64,000 bases of DNA from Denitrobacterium detoxificans (GTDB taxonomy: Bacteria > Actinomycetota > Coriobacteriia > Coriobacteriales > Eggerthellaceae): positions 1 through 64,000 of the forward strand of contig NZ_SUUH01000003.1 of the NCBI RefSeq assembly GCF_015062615.1. Direction: 5' to 3'. How positions within the stretch are numbered: the stretch's first letter is position 1; each line of letters begins with the position of its first letter. Below the pieces are notes generated by a model. It was given only the letters and a program-made list of their open reading frames with translations. It was not told where the DNA came from and made no database searches. Both the position numbers and the translations under genes were made by a program. This document shows, in pieces, positions 52,321 through 60,958 of the stretch.

Positions 52321-52917
52321 CTAGAATTCCAGGAACTTGCTTTCCGGGGCGCCGCAAATGGGGCAGCTGCCCACGCCCTTGCCCTTGTGGATATAACCGC
52401 AGCCAGGGCATACGTAGTATTTTTCGTCGGTCAGGTGATCGATGGTGTTGTAGGCGTCGATGTAGCGCTGGGCGTGATATGCCTCGGCGAGCTTTGCGCG
52501 CGTGAACACCATTTCGGCTGCCGTGTCGCCTGCTTCCTGGGCGATCTTGATGAACTGCGGATACATGTCGCTCGTTTCGAAAATCTCGCCCAAAGCAGCG
52601 TCGATGAGGTTTACGTCGGTGGAATGGACTTCCGCCTCGGGCGCTTCCGGATTCACGTAGTCGGGCTCGGCCTTGCGCACCAGGTTGCTCTCCATGGCGA
52701 TGTGAATCTGCTCGGCCTTGCTTGCTGCTGCAAAGAGGCTGGCGATCTGGCCGAAGCCCTCTTCAGCGGCCTTCTTGGAATACGCCGCGTACTTGGCGCT
52801 GGCGCCCGTTTCGCCCATGACGGCGCTCTTCAGGTTTGCGAGCGTGTCGCCGGGCTGGCAGGCGGGGTTCGGAACGATGTTGAAGTTGCTGGAATTCGAA
52901 GCGTTGGGTAGTGCCAT
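52321..52917 (-). CDS. Rubrerythrin
   Basis: 198 residues. A ferritin-like diiron domain with MGETGASAKYAAY and AEQIHIAMESN is followed by a rubredoxin domain with two CxxC pairs (CPGCGYIHKG; CPICGAPESKF). Rubrerythrins reduce hydrogen peroxide in anaerobes using electrons from reduced ferredoxin or rubredoxin. An AGGAGGGTC ribosome site supports ATG 52917. It stands alone with its own terminator; no peroxide regulator is near. Confidence 0.94.
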   Translation of the reverse strand: MALPNASNSSNFNIVPNPACQPGDTLANLKSAVMGETGASAKYAAYSKKAAEEGFGQIASLFAAASKAEQIHIAMESNLVRKAEPDYVNPEAPEAEVHSTDVNLIDAALGEIFETSDMYPQFIKIAQEAGDTAAEMVFTRAKLAEAYHAQRYIDAYNTIDHLTDEKYYVCPGCGYIHKGKGVGSCPICGAPESKFLEF

Positions 52918-53195
52918 GTTGACCCTCCTTTTCCGACCTGTGGCCGGTATCTCGTAACTGGCATACACAAACTAGCACGTGCGGTATGGCTTCCGCATGG
53001 CACCAGCATACTCGTCAATTATCCGTCATGTAACGTGAAATTGCCGAAGTTAGCTGGGCTGACGAAGGGGATGAAGCTCGTTCGCAGGTCATTTGTCGTA
53101 AGGGTGACATTCTGCGTGCCGCGGGTGCGTGCGCGAGTGGAGTGCGATAATGCGAGGGTACGACAAAAGCCGCAGGGCATAGCGAAAGGAGCTTC

Positions 53196-54623
53196 ATGGA
53201 GCGCAAGAACGCATGGAAGGCGTATTCCGAAGAAGACCTGGTCAAGGTAGAAAACCTTGCCAATTCGTATATTGATTTCATTAGCTCGTGCAAGACCGAG
53301 CGCGAGTGCGCGGCGTACGTGATGGAAACGGCGCGTGCCGCGGGCTATCGCAGCCTCGAAGAGGTGCGCGCTGCGGGTCAGGCGCTCAAGCCGGGCGACC
53401 GCGTGTACGCGAGCAACTACGACAAGTCGGTCATGCTGGTTCAAATTGGCAAGAAGCCGCTGGAAGAGGGCTTCAACATCCTGGGTGCGCATATCGACTC
53501 GCCCCGTTTGGACGTGAAGCAGAACCCCCTGTACGAGCAGAACGATTTCGCGCTGCTCGACACGCATTACTATGGCGGCGTGAAGAAGTACCAGTGGGTT
53601 ACGGTGCCCCTGGCCATTCACGGTGTCGTGGTGAAGAAGGACGGCACGAAGGCGCAGGTCAATGTGGGCGAAGATGCGGCTGATCCCGCGTTCTGCGTTA
53701 CCGATTTGCTCATTCATCTGGGTGCCGACCAGCTGAAGAAGGATGGCGGCCACGTGGTCGAGGGCGAAGACCTTGATGTGCTGGTTGGCGGACGTCCGCT
53801 CGTGGTGTCCGAGGAAGACGCGAAGGCCGCTCCCAAGGGTTCGGCAGAGGCCATGGCGGCAAAGGAGCCGGTCAAGGCAGCTATCGTGAAGCTCTTCCGC
53901 GAGAAGTACGGCTTCGACGAGGAAGATCTGCTTTCCGCCGAGCTCGAAGTTGTTCCCTCAGGTCGTGCGCGTAGCTGCGGCTTCGACGAGAGCATGGTGC
54001 TGGGTTATGGCCAGGACGACCGCGTGTGCAGCTACCCGAGCCTCATCGCGCAGCTTCAGGCGGGCGATTTGGATCGCACGGCCATCTGCCTGCTGGTGGA
54101 CAAGGAGGAAATCGGCAGCGTGGGTGCCACGGGCATGACGAGTATGTTCTTCGAGAACACGGTGGCCGAGATCATGGCGCTTGCCGGCGAAGAGGGCGAT
54201 CTGCCCCTGCGCCGCGCGCTGGCGGCTTCTAACATGCTGTCAAGCGACGTGAGCGCCGGCATCGACCCGCTGTATGCGAACGCCTTCGACGTGAAGAACG
54301 CGGGCATGCTCGGTCATGGCCTGGTGTTCAACAAGTACACGGGCGCGCGTGGCAAGAGCGGTAGCAACGATGCGAACGCCGAGTACATGGGCAAGATCCG
54401 CGGCATCATGGATGCCGGCAACGTAACGTTCCATACGTGCGAGCTGGGCAAGGTCGATCAGGGCGGTGGCGGCACCATCGCGTATATCCTGGCGAAGTAC
54501 GGCATGAACGTCATCGACTGTGGCGTGCCCGTACTTTCCATGCATGCCCCGTGGGAGGTTACGAACAAGGCCGATATCTACGAGGCACTGAAGGGTTATT
54601 CCGCGTTCCTTCAGTACGCGTAG
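53196..54623 (+). CDS. M18-family aminopeptidase
   Basis: 475 residues of peptidase family M18, which forms dodecamers with two zinc or cobalt ions. The metal-binding AHIDSPRLD is near residue 98. DKEEIGSVGATG near 304 gives the catalytic glutamates, and ANAEY and the late SMHAPWE provide the remaining metal ligands. It cleaves acidic or neutral N-terminal residues from peptides in the cytosol. A GCGAAAGGAGC ribosome site precedes the ATG. It is followed by a terminator before the Tad operon. Confidence 0.93.
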   Translation: MERKNAWKAYSEEDLVKVENLANSYIDFISSCKTERECAAYVMETARAAGYRSLEEVRAAGQALKPGDRVYASNYDKSVMLVQIGKKPLEEGFNILGAHIDSPRLDVKQNPLYEQNDFALLDTHYYGGVKKYQWVTVPLAIHGVVVKKDGTKAQVNVGEDAADPAFCVTDLLIHLGADQLKKDGGHVVEGEDLDVLVGGRPLVVSEEDAKAAPKGSAEAMAAKEPVKAAIVKLFREKYGFDEEDLLSAELEVVPSGRARSCGFDESMVLGYGQDDRVCSYPSLIAQLQAGDLDRTAICLLVDKEEIGSVGATGMTSMFFENTVAEIMALAGEEGDLPLRRALAASNMLSSDVSAGIDPLYANAFDVKNAGMLGHGLVFNKYTGARGKSGSNDANAEYMGKIRGIMDAGNVTFHTCELGKVDQGGGGTIAYILAKYGMNVIDCGVPVLSMHAPWEVTNKADIYEALKGYSAFLQYA

Positions 54624-54648
54624 TCCCTGCTTCCATTCGCTATCTTGT

Positions 54649-54682
54649 GCCCTGGTTCGCTTGTGCGGGCCAGGGCTTTTTT
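54649..54682 (+). terminator. Terminator after M18 aminopeptidase
   Basis: GCCCTGG (54649-54655) pairs with CCAGGGC (54670-54676) around a 14-base loop, followed by six T's. Confidence 0.85.
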
Positions 54683-54810
54683 GCGCCAGGTTACCCCTGC
54701 ATGAATTGCGCGACGATTGCGCAACGATTTCGTTCAACTTTCTGCGGTTCTTTTTCCCACGCGCTGCGACTGCCGTTCCTCATCTTTGGCGTAGGAGGAA
54801 AGGAGGGTGC

Positions 54811-55455
54811 GTGAAACGAAGGGGAATGCTTGCGTTGTCGCTGCTGTTTGGCGTGGTATGCGCCTTGTCTGTCATGGCGTATTTGGGCATGGTGAAGGGT
54901 CAGGTTGACGATGCTCGCGCCGAGGCCATGTCGCGTTACGGAGGCGACCAGGTGGAAGTCTGCGTGGCAACGCGCGACATCGCGCCGGGCGAGAAGCTCG
55001 ATGCGTCCAATGCCGAGGTGCGGCCGTGGCTTGTCGATTTGCTTCCGGAGGGTGCCGTGGGTTCGCTTGCCTCCAAGGAGGGCATGCGCCTTACGTCTTC
55101 CATTGGCAAGGGCGAGGTGGTAACCGAGCAACGCTTTTCGGGGTCGTCGGATTCCCTGGTGGTTCCTGCGGGGTATCAGGCCGTTGGCTTGGAAGTGGAA
55201 AGCGCGCAGGCGGTTGGCGGAGCGCTGAGCGTTGGCAACAACATCGACGTGTATGCCGTTTCCGGTTCGGGCGTGTCATGCATTGCGCGGGGCGTATCAG
55301 TGCTTGCTTGCGGCTCGGGCTCTGGGTCGCGGTCGTGGGTGACGCTGGCCGTTGCCGACGAAGGCGTCCAGGAAATGATCGCCGCTACCCAATCCGCTTC
55401 CCTGTACCTCACCCTGCCCGGTTCGTCATATGAGGGGAGCTCGCATGGAGCCTAG
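54811..55455 (+). CDS. cpaB: CpaB/RcpC-like pilus assembly protein (SAF domain)
   Basis: 214 residues, GTG start 5 bases after AAAGGAGGG. One N-terminal helix anchors a secreted part that begins with a SAF/beta-clip domain (VCVATRDIAPGEKLDASN). Many Tad loci begin with this gene. In outer-membrane bacteria CpaB works with the CpaC secretin, but no secretin is found here, consistent with a single-membrane cell where CpaB may act on the cell wall. It overlaps the next gene by 11 bases. Confidence 0.82.
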   Translation: MKRRGMLALSLLFGVVCALSVMAYLGMVKGQVDDARAEAMSRYGGDQVEVCVATRDIAPGEKLDASNAEVRPWLVDLLPEGAVGSLASKEGMRLTSSIGKGEVVTEQRFSGSSDSLVVPAGYQAVGLEVESAQAVGGALSVGNNIDVYAVSGSGVSCIARGVSVLACGSGSGSRSWVTLAVADEGVQEMIAATQSASLYLTLPGSSYEGSSHGA

Positions 55456-56869
55456 GGTTGTCTTTTGCATGGATGAAGCGTGCCTTGCCCATCCCGAAAT
55501 GATGGGGCTGGGCGGCGAGCGCCTTGCGTCGCAGCCGTGGTTGAAGGTCTTTACCGATGCGCAGCAGGCACGCGATTTTGCCCGTGCGCATGCGGCGGAT
55601 TGCTCTTACTGGATCGCGGGGAGCGACTCCGTCGATGCCATCAATTTGGCGGCAGCCCTGAAGCGCGATGGTGCTTCCACGGTAGCGCTCGTTTCGTTTT
55701 CTGCGAGCGGATCGCTCTATAGCCGTGCACGTGCTGCGGGCGTTACCGGCGTCATGGATGGGCCCTCTTTAGCGCGCATCTACGCTCAATGTAAGGCCCG
55801 TTTTGGGTCTGGCGTGCGCGAGTGCCCAGGCGATGCAAAACCCCAGCGCAAGCCCGCTCACGCGGCTCCAGAGAGCTTGGGAAAGGGTGATTTTGCTGGG
55901 GGAGGGGGTACCCCGTCATCTGGGGATATGCCACCCACAGCGAAAAACGAGGATTTTGGGGCGAAAACTGCGTCCGAGAAGGGTTCTCCGAAAAATGTGA
56001 GCGCAGCGGAAGCGTTTCGTTCCGAGTTTGAAGTAATACCTGGTTCTAAGGCACAAACTGCTCAGGTCGCGCGCGCTAGTTTCATGCTTGGCGTCGTGGG
56101 GGCGGGAGGGGGCATGGGAAAGAGCACCGTTTCGGTTCTCTGCGCGCTTCTTTCTGCTCGGATGGGCTATCGAACGGTGCTGGTTGATGCTGATTTGCAG
56201 TGCGGCGATGCTCACTTCCTGCTGGGGGTCGAGGACCCCATGCGCATCGACGATGCCATAGCCCATGCGGGTAAGCTCGATGGGCTTCGTACCGATGGCG
56301 GCGCGCCTGCGCTGCTCGCGGCTCCGCTGCGCCTAGAGCATGCGGAAGAGGTGGAGCCTGCGATGGTCGATTTGCTGCAGGCGCTCCGCGAGCGTTTTGA
56401 TGTTGTGGTCGTAAACACGGCGCCTGCCTGGGATACGTTGCATATGCGCGTCATCGCGCTTTCGTCTGCGGTGTTCTTCGTCCTCGACCAGCGCCCTACG
56501 GCTATCCGGCTGTGCCGCCATGCGCTCGAGCTGTGCTCGCGCTGCGGCGTTGCCACCAGGTCGGTGAAGTTCCTGGTAAATCGTTGTTCTCGCTCTTCGT
56601 TGTTTAGCTCTATCGACGTCTCGTGCGCGCTTTCCGGTGCGCATGTCCTTGAAGTGGCCGATGGCGGCAGGGAGGTTGGCGAGGTTATGGGCTCGGGCCA
56701 GGCGGCCGATCTGGTGGATGCAGGTAATCCTGCATGCCGCAGCCTGGAAGCGGCGCTTCGCGAAACGTTGCCGCATGGTGCAAGCGTCGCGAATCCTGAC
56801 ATTGCCGATCCGAAGAGGAAGCGCGTTCGCCTTTTGGATGGTCTAAGGAGGCGGGCGGCATGTCTTTGA
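55445..56869 (+). CDS. cpaE: CpaE/TadZ-like pilus ATPase
   Basis: 474 residues. The N-terminal 120 residues look like an atypical receiver domain without the phosphoacceptor aspartate set. A low-complexity linker of about 70 residues follows. The C-terminal ParA/MinD-type ATPase has a deviant Walker A, GAGGGMGKST, near residue 218, and VLVDADLQCGDAHFLLG. CpaE/TadZ places the pilus machine at its site in the cell. It overlaps cpaF by 10 bases. Confidence 0.86.
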   Translation: MEPRVVFCMDEACLAHPEMMGLGGERLASQPWLKVFTDAQQARDFARAHAADCSYWIAGSDSVDAINLAAALKRDGASTVALVSFSASGSLYSRARAAGVTGVMDGPSLARIYAQCKARFGSGVRECPGDAKPQRKPAHAAPESLGKGDFAGGGGTPSSGDMPPTAKNEDFGAKTASEKGSPKNVSAAEAFRSEFEVIPGSKAQTAQVARASFMLGVVGAGGGMGKSTVSVLCALLSARMGYRTVLVDADLQCGDAHFLLGVEDPMRIDDAIAHAGKLDGLRTDGGAPALLAAPLRLEHAEEVEPAMVDLLQALRERFDVVVVNTAPAWDTLHMRVIALSSAVFFVLDQRPTAIRLCRHALELCSRCGVATRSVKFLVNRCSRSSLFSSIDVSCALSGAHVLEVADGGREVGEVMGSGQAADLVDAGNPACRSLEAALRETLPHGASVANPDIADPKRKRVRLLDGLRRRAACL

Positions 56870-58131
56870 TGGATATGGTCCGCCAGGCGGGCAACGAAAG
56901 CGTTCGATCCGGGCGGGAGGACGAGGCGGCTTCTTTTGAGCAGCTGAAGCGCAGGGTGCGCGAGATATTGCCGTCGCATGTGGTGGCGCGCATGGGCCGT
57001 GATAATCCTACGCGCGCTGAAAACGAGGTGCGACGAGCTTGCCAGCAGGTGTTTGAGGCGAACCCGTGGCTTGCGGCGGATGCGGCTGCGCGCGAGCGGC
57101 TCATGGGATCGCTCATCGATTCCCTGTTCGGGTTGGGTCCGCTCGAGCCCTATCTGGAGGATGAGACGGTAACGGAAATCATGGTGAATGGATGCTCCTC
57201 GCTGTTCATTGAGCGCTCGGGAACGTTGGAAGCGTGTGGGAGCCCCTTTTCCAGCGACGATGAGGTACGCGTGCTGATCGATCGAATTCTGGGGCCGCTT
57301 GGGCGCCGCATCGATGAGGCTTCGCCCATGGTGAATGCGCGTCTTGCTTCGGGGCATCGCGTACATGCGGTGATTCCTCCCATTGCAATCGATGGGCCTA
57401 CGCTGACCATACGCAAGTTCCGTACGCACGTCATGACGATGGCGGATATGCAGGAGAGCGGCTCCTTGGAACCTTCCGTGCGTCGTTTCCTGCGAACGTG
57501 CGTTGCCCAGCGCAAGAACATTGCCGTTTCGGGTGGAACGGGAAGTGGGAAGACCACGCTGCTCAATGCGCTGTCTTGCGAAATCTTCAAGGGGGAGCGC
57601 ATCGTGACGATTGAGGACTCTGCCGAATTGCGCTTTCTGGAACATCCGCACGTCGTGCGCCTGGAGGCGCGACCGGAAAGCATCGAGGGGACGGGGCTCG
57701 TATCCATTCGCGATTTGGTAATCAATGCGCTGCGCATGCGTCCCGATCGCATCATTGTGGGTGAATGCCGTGGTGGCGAGGCGCTCGATATGCTGCAGGC
57801 CATGAATACGGGGCACGATGGCTCGCTGACTACGCTGCATGCCAATTCTCCCGCCGATTGTGTTTCGCGTCTTACGACCATGGTGCGCTACGCAGTCGAG
57901 TTGCCCGTGGAGGTTATTGAATCGCAGATTGCAAGCGCAATTGACTATATCGTGCAGGTTGCGCGTAGCGCGGATGGGCGGCGCTTCCTGTGTTCGGTAA
58001 GTCAGGTGGGGCCGAAGCCCAACGGTGCGGGTTGCCTCGTTTCTCCAGTGTATACGCGTTCTTCTCCCGATATGCATGGCGTGTGGGTTGGCCAGGAGAA
58101 TGCGCCTGCTAAGCGGGGGAGGGCCGCGTGA
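56860..58131 (+). CDS. cpaF: Tad pilus secretion ATPase CpaF/TadA
   Basis: 423 residues, hexameric secretion ATPase family. Walker A GGTGSGKTT is near residue 226. Walker B IIVGECRGGEALD and the His box TTLHANSPADCVSR follow. An N-terminal helical domain includes DPYLED-like metal-free segments (PLEPYLEDETVTEIMVNG). It powers assembly of the Flp pilus together with TadB and TadC. It overlaps tadB's start (TGATG). Confidence 0.94.
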   Translation: MSLMDMVRQAGNESVRSGREDEAASFEQLKRRVREILPSHVVARMGRDNPTRAENEVRRACQQVFEANPWLAADAAARERLMGSLIDSLFGLGPLEPYLEDETVTEIMVNGCSSLFIERSGTLEACGSPFSSDDEVRVLIDRILGPLGRRIDEASPMVNARLASGHRVHAVIPPIAIDGPTLTIRKFRTHVMTMADMQESGSLEPSVRRFLRTCVAQRKNIAVSGGTGSGKTTLLNALSCEIFKGERIVTIEDSAELRFLEHPHVVRLEARPESIEGTGLVSIRDLVINALRMRPDRIIVGECRGGEALDMLQAMNTGHDGSLTTLHANSPADCVSRLTTMVRYAVELPVEVIESQIASAIDYIVQVARSADGRRFLCSVSQVGPKPNGAGCLVSPVYTRSSPDMHGVWVGQENAPAKRGRAA

Positions 58132-59102
58132 TGGGCGAGAGGGAGTTGCTGGCAGCGCTTGCGATTCTCAGCGCCGGCGCTTGTGGCGTAGCGGCATGCT
58201 GGGTTGTGTTTGGGTTTGCGCGCGTGCGTATACGCTCGGGTCGCGTGCAGCGCACATCGGGTACGGGGTCGCCTTTGCGGCGCGTCTTGCGCAATGGCGT
58301 TGGCCTGCTTGGCTCGTTATCTGCCTCCGCGTTGCGCATTGGGCCATTTCGAGCGGGATGTGCGGAATGTGTTCGCGCGCTTGCGACGCGCGGATACGAG
58401 GCGTCTACCGAAAGCCTTGCTTCAATGGTGCTCGCGCTGGGTATTGCCTGCCTTGCGGGCGGTGCTGTCCTGGGTTCTGCGATCGGGGGTTTGCTTGCGT
58501 TTCTTTCCAGTTGGTATGTGGCGTGCTCAGCTGCATCGCATGTACTTTCGCAGCGTCGTGAGGCGGCCCGTGATGCATTGCCTGACGCGCTGCGGACCAT
58601 GGCATCGTGTTTCGGCGTGGGGTTTACGCTGTCGCAAACGTTCCACGAGCTTGAAAGCTCGGCGCCGGAGCCTCTGAACGAAGTGTTCGGCCGGGCCAGG
58701 ATGGAACTTGCAGCTGGGTCGACCGTGGCGGAAGCGCTCGATGGCATGGGCGCGTGTAGCGAGGCTCCCTCCGAACTGGCGTTCTTGGCGGTTGCCTTAC
58801 GGGTGCAGCATCAGGCAGGCGGTAGCTTGCAGCATGTGCTGGAGGCGGCGCGCGAATCGTTGGAGAACGAGATTGAGATTCGACGATCGTTGCGGGTGCA
58901 TACCGCCCAGGCTCGCTTGTCGGCTCGCGTCGTAGTGGGCGTTACTCTGGGGCTTCTTGCCGCATTGTCCCTGCTTTCGCGCGACTTTCTTGCGCCGTTC
59001 TTCGCGTCGCCGCTTGGCTTCGCCATGCTCATAGTGGCTGTGATTATGCAGCTTGCGGGCATCTTCGCCGTGCGTCGGATTCTGGCAGTGGAGGTGGCGT
59101 GA
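58131..59102 (+). CDS. tadB: Tad pilus membrane protein TadB
   Basis: 323 residues. A GspF/T2SSF domain sits between an N-terminal pair and a C-terminal pair of helices. The sequence EARDALPDALRTMASCFGVG is the typical start of the cytoplasmic domain. TadB and TadC form the membrane platform of the Tad machine. The ATG at 58131 overlaps the cpaF stop (TGATG); a GTG one codon earlier is also possible. Confidence 0.88.
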   Translation: MGERELLAALAILSAGACGVAACWVVFGFARVRIRSGRVQRTSGTGSPLRRVLRNGVGLLGSLSASALRIGPFRAGCAECVRALATRGYEASTESLASMVLALGIACLAGGAVLGSAIGGLLAFLSSWYVACSAASHVLSQRREAARDALPDALRTMASCFGVGFTLSQTFHELESSAPEPLNEVFGRARMELAAGSTVAEALDGMGACSEAPSELAFLAVALRVQHQAGGSLQHVLEAARESLENEIEIRRSLRVHTAQARLSARVVVGVTLGLLAALSLLSRDFLAPFFASPLGFAMLIVAVIMQLAGIFAVRRILAVEVA

Positions 59103-60022
59103 TGACCGAAACGGTTGCCTGGGGTATTGCCTGCGTTTCCTCGGCGCTTTCGGGGGCGTGCAGTGCGTACATGCTGGCCGGGGCGTATGCCAGGCGGGCT
59201 TCTCGCAGAACGGTGCTTGCGCATGCGGCAAGCGCGTCCCCCTCGTTTTCCGCGCGCTATGTATCGGGGGTGGATGCCCTGCTTATTCGGGGCGCAATCC
59301 GTCTCTCCCATCAGGGAGGCACGTCATTCGAACGCCATCCCATCGCGCGGTGGGGAATGAGTTCGCTGCGTAGCTTGTCGTTGCATGCGGGTCTTTCATC
59401 GCAGGTGAACGAAGAGGGGCTCTGCCGGATGCGCCTGGAGGCAACGTTCGCATGCGGCATCGTGGCTTGCTTGCTGGGGTCCCTTCTTTCTCCCGAACTT
59501 GCGGTGGTCGGGTTGCTTGCCGGCATTGTCTTTGGCTGGCGTCTTTTGAACCGTGCGCTTCGGCACGAGGGCGCTTTGCGCACACGAGCGCTTGAGCGGG
59601 GCCTGTCCCAGACGCTCGAAGTCATTTGCCTGGGCCTGCGTAGTGGCATGACGTTCGACAGGGCCCTTCAGTTGTATTGCGCGTGCTTTGGCGGCGTGTT
59701 TGCCGACGAGCTCTCGCTTGCGCGCGCCGAATGGTCGTCGGGCATGAGAACGCGCGAAGAGGCCTTGCGCTTGCTTGCCGAGTCGTATGGTTCTGCGCTG
59801 TTTGCGCGTGTGGTGGACAGTGTCGTTCGGTCGCTTCGCTTTGGTTCCCCTCTTGCCGACTCCCTTGAACAATTGGCCGCCGAGGCCAGGCGCGTGCGTC
59901 GATGCGCGATAGAGGAGGTGGTTATGAAGGCGCCGGTCAAGATGATGATTCCCGTTGGAACGCTGATCTTGCCGTCGATGCTGCTGCTGGTACTTGGTCC
60001 TATTTTGCTTGACGCGATCTAG
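59102..60022 (+). CDS. tadC: Tad pilus membrane protein TadC
   Basis: 306 residues. Helices at the N-terminus, near 118-145 and at the C-terminus (LILPSMLLLVLGPILL) flank a T2SSF domain that begins RTRALERGLSQTLEVICLGLRSG. This matches TadC, partner of TadB. The start overlaps the tadB stop (TGATG); a GTG one codon earlier is also possible. The pilin gene follows 33 bases later. Confidence 0.88.
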   Translation: MTETVAWGIACVSSALSGACSAYMLAGAYARRASRRTVLAHAASASPSFSARYVSGVDALLIRGAIRLSHQGGTSFERHPIARWGMSSLRSLSLHAGLSSQVNEEGLCRMRLEATFACGIVACLLGSLLSPELAVVGLLAGIVFGWRLLNRALRHEGALRTRALERGLSQTLEVICLGLRSGMTFDRALQLYCACFGGVFADELSLARAEWSSGMRTREEALRLLAESYGSALFARVVDSVVRSLRFGSPLADSLEQLAAEARRVRRCAIEEVVMKAPVKMMIPVGTLILPSMLLLVLGPILLDAI

Positions 60023-60055
60023 TGCGCGATGTTCGCGCAAAGAAAGGAAACGAGA

Positions 60056-60292
60056 ATGAAAAACGTGGTTTGCGCTGTAGAGCGAGGAGCAGCTAGGGCG
60101 CTCCATCGCATGGCTTCCTACATGTATGGGCTGGCTGCCCGTTTGGCGAAGGACTGCAAGGGGCAGGGTACGACCGAGTACGCCATCCTCGTTGGGGTAC
60201 TTGTCGTAATTGCGATTATCGCCATCACGCTGTTCAAGCCGAAGATTCAGGAGCTGTGGGATGCGATTGCGAGCGGCATCAACGGCCTGTAG
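60056..60292 (+). CDS. flp: Flp-type pilin
   Basis: 78 residues. A long basic leader precedes the processing site in KGQGTTEYAILVGVLVVIAI, where Glu and Tyr are the Flp hallmarks and cleavage is expected at the glycine. The mature pilin would be about 40 residues, almost entirely one helix. It is the main fibre subunit of a Tad pilus, made after cleavage by a prepilin peptidase. No TadV gene is seen here, so PilD at 25989 is a candidate. AAAGGAAA precedes the ATG. Confidence 0.93.
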   Translation: MKNVVCAVERGAARALHRMASYMYGLAARLAKDCKGQGTTEYAILVGVLVVIAIIAITLFKPKIQELWDAIASGINGL

Positions 60293-60488
60293 GCGCCTGC
60301 GGGAAACGCGTGGGCAGTCGACGGTTGAATTCGCGGTGGTTATGGCGGCATTGCTGTGCATCGCAATTGGCTTGGGTGCTTTGTGGCACGTGATGAGAGA
60401 TGGCCTGTTCGTGAGTCATGCCATTACGTCTGCGTCGCATAACCTTTCCGGTGCGCCAGGGTCGTGGCTCGATGTATTCGCGTACTGA
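60261..60488 (+). CDS. Small TadE-like protein overlapping flp
   Basis: 75 residues. The start at 60261 lies inside flp with CAGGAG 7 bases upstream. A basic leader is followed by RGQSTVEFAVVMAALLCIAIG, the TadE-type processing and helix motif. The outer part is only about 35 residues. TadE-like pseudopilins are minor parts of the Tad fibre base. It overlaps flp by 32 bases and the next gene by 17, in different frames. Confidence 0.75.
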   Translation: MRLRAASTACRRLRETRGQSTVEFAVVMAALLCIAIGLGALWHVMRDGLFVSHAITSASHNLSGAPGSWLDVFAY

Positions 60489-60957
60489 GCGTGGACAATC
60501 CACGGTGGAAGCGGCTTTTCTTCTGCCTGTCCTGTTTGTGCTCATGCTCATGCTGCTGCAGCCGGGAATCATCCTGTACGACCGTTTGGTTATGCGCTCG
60601 GCCGCAGCGGAGGGGTGCAGGTTGGCGGCCACGATGTGCCAGGAAAGCACCTTTGACGAGAGCGTGTGCTGTGATGTGGTTAAGCGTCGGCTTGGAGCCG
60701 TTCCTCCCAACGATTTGTTTCACATGCACGAAGGAGCGTGCGCGTGGGATGTGCACATCGAAGGTGATGCGTCGAGCGACCGTGTGACGGTGACGATACG
60801 CAATCGCGTTCGACTTGTTCCCCTTCTTGATGCTGCGGGCGTTTTGCTGGGCATTGCCCCTGATGGCTGCTTGGACATAGAGGTTTCGGAGACGTGCGTT
60901 GCGCGCCCCGATTGGTTTGGCGGCTATGCGGATCCTTGGGAATACGAAAGGAAGTGA
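60472..60957 (+). CDS. TadE-like pseudopilin
   Basis: 161 residues. MYSRTERGQSTVEAAFLLPVL gives the TadE motif with the glycine-glutamine-STVE processing site and one helix. The outer domain has four to five cysteines (EGCRL, MCQES, SVCCDV, GACAW), suggesting disulfides. The ATG at 60472 was chosen to place the motif near the N-terminus; the ribosome site is weak and translation is probably coupled to the overlapping upstream gene. Confidence 0.82.
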   Translation: MYSRTERGQSTVEAAFLLPVLFVLMLMLLQPGIILYDRLVMRSAAAEGCRLAATMCQESTFDESVCCDVVKRRLGAVPPNDLFHMHEGACAWDVHIEGDASSDRVTVTIRNRVRLVPLLDAAGVLLGIAPDGCLDIEVSETCVARPDWFGGYADPWEYERK

Positions 60958-60958
60958 C

